From the NCBI RefSeq assembly GCF_014268585.2, contig NZ_CP077092.1, positions 4,030,001 to 4,094,000 of the forward strand: a stretch of DNA of 64,000 nucleotides, read 5' to 3'. Position numbers and translations under genes: made by a program. The stretch's first letter is position 1, and the number at the start of each line of letters is the position of its first letter. Below, in pieces: positions 1 to 9,535 of the stretch. This DNA comes from Pseudomonas iranensis (GTDB lineage: Bacteria > Pseudomonadota > Gammaproteobacteria > Pseudomonadales > Pseudomonadaceae). The notes beneath the pieces are model-generated. The model was not told the DNA's origin. It worked only from the letters and a program-made list of their open reading frames with translations, and did no database searches.

Positions 1-680
1 TGCAACACGCCGACCTGCGCATCCTCGCTGAATTCCACGAAACCGAAGAATGGGTGCTGGAACCGGGCGACATGCTCTACCTGCCGCCGCGCCTGGCCCA
101 TTGCGGTGTCGCGGTCGACAACTGCATGACCTACTCGGTCGGCTTCCGCGCGCCGAGCGCCGCTGAAGTGCTGACCCACTTCACCGACTTCCTCAGCCAG
201 TTCCTGACCGACGAAGAGCGCTACACCGATGCCGACGCCAAACCGGCGGTCGATCCGCACCAGATTCAACACGATGCACTGGATCGCCTGAAAAGCCTGC
301 TCGCCGAGCACATGAGCGACGAGCGTCTGCTGCTGACCTGGTTCGGCCAGTACATGACCGAGCCGCGCTACCCGGAACTGGTGGTCGGCCCGGAAGACGT
401 CGAAGAAGAAGACTTCCTCGCCGCCCTGCAGGACGGCGCCGTGCTGATCCGCAACCCGAGCGCGCGCCTGGCCTGGTCGGAAGTCGATGACGATCTGCTG
501 CTGTTCGCCAGTGGCCAGAGCCGCTACCTGCCGGGCAAGCTGCGCGAACTGCTGAAGCTGATCTGCGCGGCTGACGCCCTGCACGCCGATAACCTCGGCG
601 AGTGGCTGAGCGACGAAGACGGCCGCAGCCTGCTCTGCGAACTGGTCAAGCAAGGAAGCCTGGGGTTCGCCGATGAATAA
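1..680 (+). CDS. roxA: RoxA/YcfD-type ribosomal protein uL16 arginine hydroxylase, 3' part
   Basis: The reading frame is open from the first bases of the window, so the 5' end is missing. The visible part resembles the 2-oxoglutarate/Fe(II) JmjC-cupin oxygenases (YcfD/RoxA) that hydroxylate an arginine of ribosomal protein L16. The EPGDMLYLPPRLAHCGVA stretch is the end of the cupin barrel and should carry the distal iron-ligand histidine (LAHCG). The HxD pair would lie upstream of the window. The rest is the helical dimerisation region and the C-terminal winged-helix-like domain, rich in Asp, Glu and Leu. The stop codon overlaps the next gene by 8 bases, so the two are probably translationally coupled. 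The family call rests on recalled similarity; the L16 substrate is inferred from the family. Confidence 0.85.
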   Translation, partial: QHADLRILAEFHETEEWVLEPGDMLYLPPRLAHCGVAVDNCMTYSVGFRAPSAAEVLTHFTDFLSQFLTDEERYTDADAKPAVDPHQIQHDALDRLKSLLAEHMSDERLLLTWFGQYMTEPRYPELVVGPEDVEEEDFLAALQDGAVLIRNPSARLAWSEVDDDLLLFASGQSRYLPGKLRELLKLICAADALHADNLGEWLSDEDGRSLLCELVKQGSLGFADE

Positions 681-1098
681 AATTCGCGTTCGTGTCGCAG
701 ACTGGCAGAAGGATATCGCCGAGATCCGGCGCATTCGTGAAACGGTGTTCATCGCCGAACAATCGGTGCCACCCGAGCTTGAGTGGGACGCCGATGACGC
801 GACCGCCGTGCATTTTCTGGCGTTCGAAGGCGACTTCCCGATCGGCACTGCGCGGTTATTGCCCGACGGCCACATCGGCCGCGTTTCAGTACTCAAAGAC
901 TGGCGCGGAATGAAGGTCGGTGATGCACTGATGCAAGCGGTCATCGCCGAAGCTGAAGCACGCGGTTTGAAGCAACAGAAGCTCAGCGCTCAGGTGCAGG
1001 CCACGGCGTTCTACGAGCGCCTGGGTTTCAGCCTGGTCAGCGAAGAGTTTCTTGAGGCCGGGATTCCGCATGTCGACATGGTTCGGCATTCGGCCTGA
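673..1098 (+). CDS. GNAT family N-acetyltransferase
   Basis: A 141-residue single-domain GNAT protein. The acetyl-CoA binding region is recognisable as IGRVSVLKDWRGMKVGDALM (about residues 68-87), with the usual V-x-x-x-x-R-G-x-x-x-G pattern. The late-strand signature ATAFYERLGFSLV follows (about 112-124), and the protein ends in HVDMVRH. The start ATG at 673 lies inside the end of roxA, and this pairing suggests co-transcription. The substrate cannot be told from sequence. A factor-independent terminator follows after a REP-like repeat. Confidence 0.85.
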   Translation: MNKIRVRVADWQKDIAEIRRIRETVFIAEQSVPPELEWDADDATAVHFLAFEGDFPIGTARLLPDGHIGRVSVLKDWRGMKVGDALMQAVIAEAEARGLKQQKLSAQVQATAFYERLGFSLVSEEFLEAGIPHVDMVRHSA

Positions 1099-1118
1099 TT
1101 CCGAGACCTCCAGATCCC

Positions 1119-1251
1119 TGTGGCGAGGGGATTTATCCCCGCTGGGGTGCGAAGCAGCCCCAAATCCAGCAAACTCGGTGAGTCAGTTAAATCGAGCGCG
1201 CTGGGTCGGCGACTGCTGCGCAGCCGAGCGGGGATAAATCCCCTCACCACA
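1119..1251. repeat. REP-type inverted repeat pair (GGCGAGGGGATTTATCCCC family)
   Basis: Two inverted copies of a palindromic element (GTGGCGAGGGGATTTATCCC and its reverse complement) flank a middle part with GAAGCAGCCCC and CTGCTGCGCAGCC. The same element recurs at 34953-35059 in the same paired layout. This matches the paired REP (REPIN-like) sequences known from P. fluorescens genomes. The element lies just after the GNAT gene. Confidence 0.85.
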
Positions 1252-1271
1252 AAAGGCCGCAAGCACACCAC

Positions 1272-1307
1272 AAAACGCCCCGCCATCCACCGATGCCGGG
1301 GCGTTTT
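1272..1307 (+). terminator. Rho-independent terminator after the GNAT gene
   Basis: Perfect 11-bp inverted repeat: AAAACGCCCCG at 1272-1282 and CGGGGCGTTTT at 1297-1307, with a 14-base loop. The tail is TTTTG, so termination is plausible in both directions. It isolates the roxA-GNAT unit from the next gene. Confidence 0.75.
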
Positions 1308-1386
1308 GCTGTCTACGATTCAACTTGCCCCACCCCAGGCCGACAAACTGGCAATATCAAGCCTTTCGAACGCGGAGATAACGGAC

Positions 1387-2148
1387 ATGTCCCTACGCAC
1401 CCTGCTCACCACCCTGCTGCTCGGCTGCAGTTTTTCGGTGCTGGCAGCCACAGAAATCGTCCCCCTCAAATACCACACCAGCGCTGACATGTTGCCAGTG
1501 GCGCAGGATTTCATCGGCCAGGACGGTCAGGTCAGCGCTTACGGCAATCAGCTGATCGTCAAGGCCGAGCCGGGCAAGATTCAGGAGCTGAAGGATCTGC
1601 TGGCGCAACTTGATACCGCGCCGAAGCGCTTGCTGATCACCGTCGACACCAACGAAAACAATGGCCGTGGCGACGAAGGTTATTCAGTCAACGGCGCTCA
1701 GCCGAGCCAGACCCGGACCATCAGCCGCAGCACTACCAGCCGCAACGGCGGCGTTCAGCAAGTGCAGACCAGTGAAGGCACTCCGGCGCTGATTCAGGTT
1801 GGCCAGAGCGTGCCGATCACTAACACCCAGAGCGATTCCTACGGCGGTTACAGCAGCGAGACCCAATACCGCAACGTCACCCAGGGTTTCTACGTCACCG
1901 CCAGCGTCACCGGCGAGACCGTTCATCTGGCGATCAGTACCAACCGTGACCGCATGAGCCAGGAACGTCCCGATGTAGTGAACGTGCAAAGCACCGACAC
2001 AACCGTCACCGGGCGCCTCGGTGAGTGGATCACCCTGGCGGGCGTCAACAGCCAGACTCAGGCCGATAAACAGGGCCTGACCCGCAGCTACTCGACTCAA
2101 GGCCGCGATGACATGACCTTGCGGGTGAAAGTCGACACACTGGACTAA
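1387..2148 (+). CDS. Solo secretin-domain periplasmic protein
   Basis: A 253-residue exported protein. Residues 1 to about 20 form a signal peptide (basic start, hydrophobic LLTTLLLGCSFSVLA, cleavage near AxA-A). An N-domain-like segment follows: EIVPLKYHTSADMLP, then QLIVKAEPGKIQELKDLLAQLD, the pattern of secretin N1/short N-domains. A Ser/Thr/Gly-rich linker leads to a secretin-core-like part (VGQSVPITNTQ, QGFYVTASVTGE, GRLGEWITLAGV). It is far shorter than type II, III or IV secretins (600 or more residues). No secretion-system genes are nearby. ATG 1387 is chosen because a signal peptide starts there and GGAG lies about 10 bases upstream. Function unknown. Confidence 0.75.
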   Translation: MSLRTLLTTLLLGCSFSVLAATEIVPLKYHTSADMLPVAQDFIGQDGQVSAYGNQLIVKAEPGKIQELKDLLAQLDTAPKRLLITVDTNENNGRGDEGYSVNGAQPSQTRTISRSTTSRNGGVQQVQTSEGTPALIQVGQSVPITNTQSDSYGGYSSETQYRNVTQGFYVTASVTGETVHLAISTNRDRMSQERPDVVNVQSTDTTVTGRLGEWITLAGVNSQTQADKQGLTRSYSTQGRDDMTLRVKVDTLD

Positions 2149-2622
2149 AGCACCGAAAACTGACTGATTAGTCGTATTAGACGAAAGATGTAGTGCCTTG
2201 AAAAAAGCACTACAAAACGTTTGACGAGGCCAAAAAGCGAAGGCATGATGGCCTCGCTCCCGCTAATCAGAGGCCCTGGCAAGGGCCTTCGAAGCGCCGC
2301 TCGCACCTACCCCGCGAGCCGTTTCGTGTCTGTACCGCCCACAAGGTGTGTTTGACGAGGTTGCCGACTGGAACGAAGTTGTCCCGAGGGACGGAAGCGT
2401 ATTTAGGTAACCCGGCTTCACGCTGCAGACCGTATAAAGGCCCACGACGCCGGAATGCGCCCGCACCGCGCCACTACCTGCTCACTTCCCCTCGAGCCCA
2501 TCGTTCATCCCGTCGCCTACCCCGCCGAATCCGACTTGACCACCTAAGCTTCTGGTCAGCGAGCGCAGGAATTTTCCACCGCAGAACAACTTTTCATAAA
2601 AGACGCGACGAGGTTTATCTCC
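2149..2622. other. Intergenic region upstream of aceA with several hairpins
   Basis: A 474-base gap with no convincing gene. Three hairpins can be seen: GTAGTGC/GCACTAC at 2190-2213, a possible terminator for the secretin-domain gene; CGAGGCC/GGCCTCG at 2225-2256; and AGGCCCT/AGGGCCT with a four-base loop at 2271-2288. The remaining 330 bases should hold the aceA promoter and leader. TATAAAGG near 2434 is a candidate -10, but I found no convincing -35. A GAGG ribosome site lies just before the aceA ATG. Confidence 0.5.
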
Positions 2623-3948
2623 ATGGCACTGACACGCGAACAGCAAATTGCAGCCCTCGAAAAAGACTGGGCCGAGAACCCGCGCTGGAAAGGCGTGACT
2701 CGCACTTACTCCGCTGCCGACGTGGTCCGCCTGCGTGGCTCGGTTCAGCCAGAGCACACCTTCGCGAAGATGGGCGCCGAGAAGCTGTGGAACCTGGTCA
2801 CCCAGGGTGCCAAGCCGTCCTTCCGTCCAGAGAAAGATTTCGTCAACTGCATGGGCGCCCTGACTGGCGGCCAGGCTGTTCAGCAGGTTAAAGCAGGTAT
2901 CCAGGCGATCTACCTGTCCGGCTGGCAGGTTGCTGCGGACAACAACTCCGCAGAATCGATGTACCCGGACCAGTCGCTGTACCCGGTGGACTCCGTACCA
3001 ACCGTGGTCAAGCGCATCAACAACTCGTTCCGTCGTGCCGACCAGATCCAGTGGAAAGCCGGCAAGAACCCGGGCGACGACGGCTACATCGACTACTTCG
3101 CGCCAATCGTGGCCGACGCTGAAGCCGGTTTCGGCGGCGTACTCAACGCCTACGAGCTGATGAAGAGCATGATCGAAGCAGGCGCCGCTGGCGTTCACTT
3201 CGAAGACCAACTGGCTTCGGTGAAGAAATGCGGCCACATGGGCGGCAAGGTTCTGGTGCCAACCCAGGAAGCTGTACAGAAGCTGACCGCTGCCCGTCTG
3301 GCCGCTGACGTTGCCGGCACGCCGACCATCATCCTGGCCCGCACCGACGCCAACGCGGCTGACCTGCTGACTTCCGACTGCGACCCGTACGATCAGCCAT
3401 TCGTAACCGGCGAGCGTACTCAGGAAGGTTTCTACAAGGTACGTGCCGGCCTGGATCAAGCGATCGCCCGTGGCCTGGCTTACGCACCGTACGCCGACCT
3501 GATCTGGTGCGAAACCGCCAAACCGGATCTGGAAGAAGCCCGTCGCTTCGCTGAAGCGATCAAGAAGGAATACCCGGACCAGCTGCTGTCGTACAACTGC
3601 TCGCCTTCCTTCAACTGGAAGAAGAACCTGGACGACGCGACCATCGCCAAGTTCCAGCGCGAACTGTCCGCCATGGGCTACAAGCACCAGTTCATCACCC
3701 TGGCCGGCATTCACAACATGTGGCACAGCATGTTCAACCTGGCGCACGACTACGCCCGCAACGACATGACCGCCTACGTGAAGCTGCAAGAGCAGGAATT
3801 CGCTGACGCCGCCAAGGGCTACACCTTCGTTGCGCACCAGCAGGAAGTGGGCACTGGCTACTTCGACGACATGACCACCGTGATTCAAGGTGGCTCGTCT
3901 TCGGTTACCGCACTGACCGGTTCGACTGAAGAAGAACAGTTCCACTGA
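2623..3948 (+). CDS. aceA: Isocitrate lyase
   Basis: Cleaves isocitrate to glyoxylate and succinate, the first step of the glyoxylate shunt, needed for growth on acetate, fatty acids and leucine. The 441-residue length fits the shorter bacterial ICL class. The catalytic loop KKCGHMGGK is intact, with the catalytic Cys at residue 203. Mg-binding and substrate motifs such as [14 protein letters not shown] and [13 protein letters not shown] are present. The start ATG at 2623 has GAGG 8-11 bases upstream. The gene is monocistronic, closed by a strong terminator at 4018-4045, with a long upstream region suggesting regulation at the promoter. Confidence 0.98.
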   Translation: MALTREQQIAALEKDWAENPRWKGVTRTYSAADVVRLRGSVQPEHTFAKMGAEKLWNLVTQGAKPSFRPEKDFVNCMGALTGGQAVQQVKAGIQAIYLSGWQVAADNNSAESMYPDQSLYPVDSVPTVVKRINNSFRRADQIQWKAGKNPGDDGYIDYFAPIVADAEAGFGGVLNAYELMKSMIEAGAAGVHFEDQLASVKKCGHMGGKVLVPTQEAVQKLTAARLAADVAGTPTIILARTDANAADLLTSDCDPYDQPFVTGERTQEGFYKVRAGLDQAIARGLAYAPYADLIWCETAKPDLEEARRFAEAIKKEYPDQLLSYNCSPSFNWKKNLDDATIAKFQRELSAMGYKHQFITLAGIHNMWHSMFNLAHDYARNDMTAYVKLQEQEFADAAKGYTFVAHQQEVGTGYFDDMTTVIQGGSSSVTALTGSTEEEQFH

Positions 3949-4017
3949 TTCGGCTACACCTGAGCAAACGGCCTTTGCGGGTCGGATAAAAAGCTAACCG
4001 CAAAGCCGCAAGACTGA

Positions 4018-4045
4018 CGCCCCGACTGGATCGGGGCGTTTTTTT
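4018..4045 (+). terminator. Rho-independent terminator of aceA
   Basis: Eight-bp GC-rich stem CGCCCCGA (4018-4025) and TCGGGGCG (4031-4038) with a five-base loop, followed by seven T residues. A textbook intrinsic terminator 70 bases after the aceA stop. Confidence 0.92.
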
Positions 4046-4077
4046 GCCTGTTGGAATCTCAAAGACACTACAAATCC

Positions 4078-4172
4078 CCTGTGGGAGCGAGCCTGCTCGC
4101 GAAGGCGATAAGTCAGCTTGCACATCTGGAGGCTGATCCCTCGCTTTCGCGAGCAGGCTCGCTCCCACAGGG
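4078..4172. repeat. REP inverted pair
   Basis: Two inverted copies of the GGGAGCGAGCCTGCTCGC palindrome, about 40 bases apart, between the aceA terminator and the nuo promoter region. This is the dominant REP family of the window. Confidence 0.9.
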
Positions 4173-4477
4173 CTACCGTCAGCCGCGAGAAGAAACATTG
4201 ATCTGAAGCGCTACAAGCGTCAGAAATTTCCGTTAAAACGGTAGGCTTCGCTACTTGCAGTAACGCGCAAGTAAGACAACTTCCCAGCCACTCACTCGTT
4301 AAACAGTTACAAAACCGCGCCAAACGATATTAATTATCATTTAGCTGCAACTATGTTCGTTGCAAACTCTACAAAACATAATTGATGGAAACCCGGCTAA
4401 TGCCCGCAACGCATGGGCCGCAGCGCCTTCAGGAGGCGCTATGTCCTTAATCCGGTAAATAATTTCGCCTTTGGAAT
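4173..4477. other. AT-rich upstream region of the nuo operon
   Basis: No gene is seen. The region is much more AT-rich than its surroundings, as is usual upstream of a strong regulated promoter. It holds a Fur-box-like stretch at 4326-4344 (GATATTAATTATCATTTAG, about 13 of 19 positions of the classical consensus) and a hairpin AGCGCCT/AGGCGCT near 4424-4440. Neither has been tested, and the Fur-like site may be chance in AT-rich DNA. Confidence 0.4.
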
Positions 4478-4506
4478 TTTACTTGCCGGGTGTTTAGCCA
4501 TAAAAT
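4478..4506 (+). promoter_or_regulatory. Candidate sigma-70 promoter of nuoA-N
   Basis: TTTACT at 4478-4483 and TAAAAT at 4501-4506 are separated by 17 bases. This gives a leader of about 80 bases before the nuoA ATG. It is the best -35/-10 pair I can see upstream of nuoA, but the -35 is only moderately good. Confidence 0.45.
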
Positions 4507-4594
4507 CAGCCCGATTGATTGCTGCGACATATCGTCACTGCCTTATTTCTTTATCAAGCTCAGAGACCTTTGCTCTCTGTTAAGGATTACCAGC

Positions 4595-5008
4595 ATGCCC
4601 GAAGCGACAGGACTCATGGCCCACAACTGGGGCTTTGCCATTTTCCTTCTGGGTGTCGTCGGCCTGTGTGCCTTCATGCTTGGCGTCTCCAGCCTCCTTG
4701 GGTCAAAAGCCTGGGGTCGCAGCAAAAACGAACCGTTCGAGTCGGGCATGCTACCTACCGGTGGCGCCCGCTTGCGGCTCTCAGCCAAATTCTATCTGGT
4801 CGCGATGCTGTTCGTGATCTTCGATATCGAAGCCCTCTTTCTCTTTGCATGGTCTGTGTCCGTCCGCGAAAGCGGCTGGACCGGATTCGTCGAAGCTCTC
4901 GTTTTCATAGCAATTCTGTTGGCAGGTCTTGTCTACCTGTTCCGAGTGGGCGCCCTTGACTGGGCTCCGGAAGCTCGTCGCAAGCGGCAGGCGAAGCTGA
5001 AACAATGA
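4595..5008 (+). CDS. nuoA: NADH-quinone oxidoreductase subunit A
   Basis: Small membrane subunit of complex I (137 residues, three transmembrane helices). The first helix is [19 protein letters not shown]. The conserved loop KNEPFESGM carries the quinone-site-proximal region, followed by [20 protein letters not shown]. Upstream in-frame codons exist, but ATG 4595 gives the length I recall for P. aeruginosa NuoA and has AAGGA eight bases before it. First gene of the 13-gene nuo operon; nuoB follows after ten bases. Confidence 0.96.
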   Translation: MPEATGLMAHNWGFAIFLLGVVGLCAFMLGVSSLLGSKAWGRSKNEPFESGMLPTGGARLRLSAKFYLVAMLFVIFDIEALFLFAWSVSVRESGWTGFVEALVFIAILLAGLVYLFRVGALDWAPEARRKRQAKLKQ

Positions 5009-5018
5009 GGCTTTGGCA

Positions 5019-5693
5019 ATGCAATACAATCTCACCAGGATCGACCCCGATGCTCCTAACGAGCAGTATCCGATTGGCCAGCGGGAAACCGTTGCCGATC
5101 CGTTAGAAGATCAAGTCCACAAAAACATTTTCATGGGCAAGCTGGAAGACGTGCTGAGTGGCGCGGTCAACTGGGGGCGTAAGAACTCCCTGTGGCCGTA
5201 CAACTTCGGCCTGTCGTGCTGCTACGTGGAAATGACCACCGCCTTCACGGCGCCCCACGACATCGCGCGCTTTGGCGCCGAAGTGATCCGGGCCTCGCCG
5301 CGTCAGGCCGACTTCATGGTTATCGCCGGTACCTGCTTCATCAAGATGGCGCCGATCATCCAGCGTCTCTACGAGCAAATGCTCGAACCGAAATGGGTTA
5401 TCTCCATGGGTTCGTGCGCCAACTCCGGCGGCATGTACGACATCTACTCCGTGGTTCAAGGGGTGGACAAGTTCCTGCCCGTGGACGTCTACGTACCTGG
5501 CTGCCCGCCCCGTCCGGAAGCATTTCTGCAAGGCTTGATGCTGTTGCAGGAATCGATTGGACAGGAGCGTCGTCCGCTTTCCTGGGTCGTTGGTGATCAA
5601 GGCGTGTACCGCGCCGACATGCCATCGCAGAAGGAACAGCGCCGCGAACAGCGAATCGCAGTCACCAATCTGCGCAGCCCTGACGAAGTCTGA
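5019..5693 (+). CDS. nuoB: NADH-quinone oxidoreductase subunit B
   Basis: Peripheral-arm subunit that holds the terminal [4Fe-4S] cluster N2, which passes electrons to ubiquinone. The cluster ligands are visible as the tandem Cys pair in [11 protein letters not shown], the Cys of IAGTCFIKM and the Cys of [11 protein letters not shown]. It is 224 residues long. A TTG six bases upstream is in frame, but the ATG at 5019 has GAGG (5007-5010) at ideal spacing and matches the family start [11 protein letters not shown]. Confidence 0.97.
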   Translation: MQYNLTRIDPDAPNEQYPIGQRETVADPLEDQVHKNIFMGKLEDVLSGAVNWGRKNSLWPYNFGLSCCYVEMTTAFTAPHDIARFGAEVIRASPRQADFMVIAGTCFIKMAPIIQRLYEQMLEPKWVISMGSCANSGGMYDIYSVVQGVDKFLPVDVYVPGCPPRPEAFLQGLMLLQESIGQERRPLSWVVGDQGVYRADMPSQKEQRREQRIAVTNLRSPDEV

Positions 5694-7547
<1,854 letters not shown>

Positions 7548-7549
7548 GC

Positions 7550-8047
7550 ATGAACAGCACGCTTATCCAGACAGACCGTTTCACCTTGAGTGAAACCGAG
7601 CGCTCGGCCATCGAGCACGAGCTGCATCACTACGAAGACCCGCGCGCGGCGTCGATCGAAGCTCTGAAGATCGTACAGAAAGAACGCGGCTGGGTGCCGG
7701 ATGGCGCCCTCTATGCGATCGGCGAGATCCTCGGCATCCCGGCCAGCGACGTTGAAGGCGTGGCGACGTTCTACAGCCAGATCTTCCGTCAACCGGTCGG
7801 CCGCCACATCATTCGCGTCTGCGACAGCATGGTCTGCTACATCGGCGGCCACGAGTCGGTGGTCAGCGAAATCCAGAACAATCTGGGCATCGGCCTGGGT
7901 CAGACCACCGCCGACGGTCGTTTCACCCTGCTGCCTGTCTGCTGCCTCGGCAACTGCGACAAGGCACCGGCGCTGATGATCGACGACGACACCTTTGGCG
8001 ACGTGCAGCCTGCTGGCGTGGCCAAACTGCTCGAGGGCTACGTATGA
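7550..8047 (+). CDS. nuoE: NADH-quinone oxidoreductase subunit E
   Basis: 24-kDa subunit of the NADH-oxidising module, 165 residues. It binds the [2Fe-2S] cluster N1a through two Cys pairs, seen in [10 protein letters not shown] and in [13 protein letters not shown]. The ATG lies two bases after the nuoCD stop, and the 3' end overlaps nuoF by four bases (ATGA), so the three are probably translationally coupled. Confidence 0.97.
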   Translation: MNSTLIQTDRFTLSETERSAIEHELHHYEDPRAASIEALKIVQKERGWVPDGALYAIGEILGIPASDVEGVATFYSQIFRQPVGRHIIRVCDSMVCYIGGHESVVSEIQNNLGIGLGQTTADGRFTLLPVCCLGNCDKAPALMIDDDTFGDVQPAGVAKLLEGYV

Positions 8048-9399
8048 CCCTGACATCTTTTGGTCCAGCCAACCGCATCCAGCGTTCGGCCGAGACACAC
8101 CCGCTGACCTGGCGTCTGCGTGATGACGGCGAAGCCGTGTGGCTCGACGAATACCAGGCCAAGAACGGTTACGCCGCTGCACGCAAAGCCTTCGCCGAGA
8201 TGGATCAGGACGCGATCGTCCAGACCGTGAAAGACGCTGGCCTCAAGGGTCGCGGCGGCGCCGGCTTCCCCACTGGCGTGAAGTGGGGCCTGATGCCCAA
8301 GGACGAATCCATCAACATCCGCTACCTGCTGTGCAACGCGGATGAAATGGAGCCGAACACCTGGAAAGACCGCATGCTGATGGAGCAACTGCCCCATCTG
8401 CTGATCGAAGGCATGCTGATCAGTGCCCGTGCGCTGAAAACCTACCGTGGCTACATCTTCCTGCGCGGCGAATACACCACCGCCGCCAGGCACCTCAACC
8501 GTGCCGTGGAAGAAGCCAAGGCTGCTGGCCTTTTGGGTAAAAACATTCTGGGCAGCGGCTTCGATTTCGAGCTGTTCGTCCACACCGGCGCCGGGCGTTA
8601 CATCTGCGGTGAAGAAACCGCGCTGATCAACTCCCTCGAAGGCCGCCGCGCCAACCCGCGCTCCAAGCCGCCCTTCCCTGCCGCCGTCGGCGTGTGGGGC
8701 AAGCCGACCTGTGTGAACAACGTCGAAACCCTGTGCAACGTGCCGGCGATCATTGCCGACGGCGTTGACTGGTACAAATCGTTGGCCCGCGAAGGTTCCG
8801 AAGACATGGGCACCAAGCTCATGGGCTTCTCCGGCAAGGTCAAGAACCCGGGCCTGTGGGAACTGCCGTTCGGCGTCACCGGTCGCGAGCTGTTCGAAGA
8901 CTACGCCGGCGGCATGCGCGACGGCTTCAAGCTCAAGGCCTGGCAGCCAGGGGGCGCCGGTACCGGTTTCCTCCTGCCCGAGCACCTCGACGCACAAATG
9001 TACGCCGGCGGCATCGCAAAAGTGGGCACCCGTATGGGTACCGGTCTGGCGATGGCGGTGGATGACAGCGTCAACATGGTCTCGCTGCTGCGCAACATGG
9101 AGCAGTTCTTCGCGCGCGAATCCTGCGGTTTCTGCACCCCGTGCCGTGATGGTCTGCCATGGAGCGTCAAGCTGCTGATGGCCATCGAACAGGGCAAGGG
9201 CCAGCCGGGCGACATCGAGACCCTGCTGGGTCTGGTCGGTTTCCTCGGCCCGGGCAAGACCTTCTGTGCTCACGCACCGGGTGCCGTGGAGCCGCTGGGC
9301 AGCGCCATCAAATACTTCCGTCCAGAGTTCGAAGCCGGTATCGCGCCTGTCAGCGCCGCCGTCCCGCCTCTGGCAAGGCCGATCGTAGTCGGCACGTAA
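8044..9399 (+). CDS. nuoF: NADH-quinone oxidoreductase subunit F
   Basis: 51-kDa NADH- and FMN-binding subunit, 451 residues. The glycine-rich [10 protein letters not shown] (about residues 69-78) and [17 protein letters not shown] form the nucleotide-binding region. [12 protein letters not shown] (about 359-370) supplies three of four ligands to [4Fe-4S] cluster N3. It starts inside the nuoE stop. A strong hairpin with little T-tail follows before nuoG. Confidence 0.98.
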   Translation: MTLTSFGPANRIQRSAETHPLTWRLRDDGEAVWLDEYQAKNGYAAARKAFAEMDQDAIVQTVKDAGLKGRGGAGFPTGVKWGLMPKDESINIRYLLCNADEMEPNTWKDRMLMEQLPHLLIEGMLISARALKTYRGYIFLRGEYTTAARHLNRAVEEAKAAGLLGKNILGSGFDFELFVHTGAGRYICGEETALINSLEGRRANPRSKPPFPAAVGVWGKPTCVNNVETLCNVPAIIADGVDWYKSLAREGSEDMGTKLMGFSGKVKNPGLWELPFGVTGRELFEDYAGGMRDGFKLKAWQPGGAGTGFLLPEHLDAQMYAGGIAKVGTRMGTGLAMAVDDSVNMVSLLRNMEQFFARESCGFCTPCRDGLPWSVKLLMAIEQGKGQPGDIETLLGLVGFLGPGKTFCAHAPGAVEPLGSAIKYFRPEFEAGIAPVSAAVPPLARPIVVGT

Positions 9400-9407
9400 A
9401 CGCTTAA

Positions 9408-9437
9408 AAAGGCGAAGGGTCCGTGCCCTTCGCCTTT
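9408..9437. terminator. Terminator-like hairpin inside the nuo operon (nuoF-nuoG gap)
   Basis: Perfect 12-bp inverted repeat AAAGGCGAAGGG (9408-9419) and CCCTTCGCCTTT (9426-9437) with a six-base loop, in the 136-base gap between nuoF and nuoG. This is the largest gap in the operon. Only three T residues follow the stem, so full termination is doubtful. Partial termination, RNA processing or mRNA stabilisation are equally possible. Confidence 0.6.
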
Positions 9438-9535
9438 CGTCCGATGACGCCCTCCGGGGCTGTTTGGATTCGGACGCATAACAAGATTCCATTAGCCACG
9501 CCCGCTGACACCGGGCCAACGAAGACCTTTGAACC

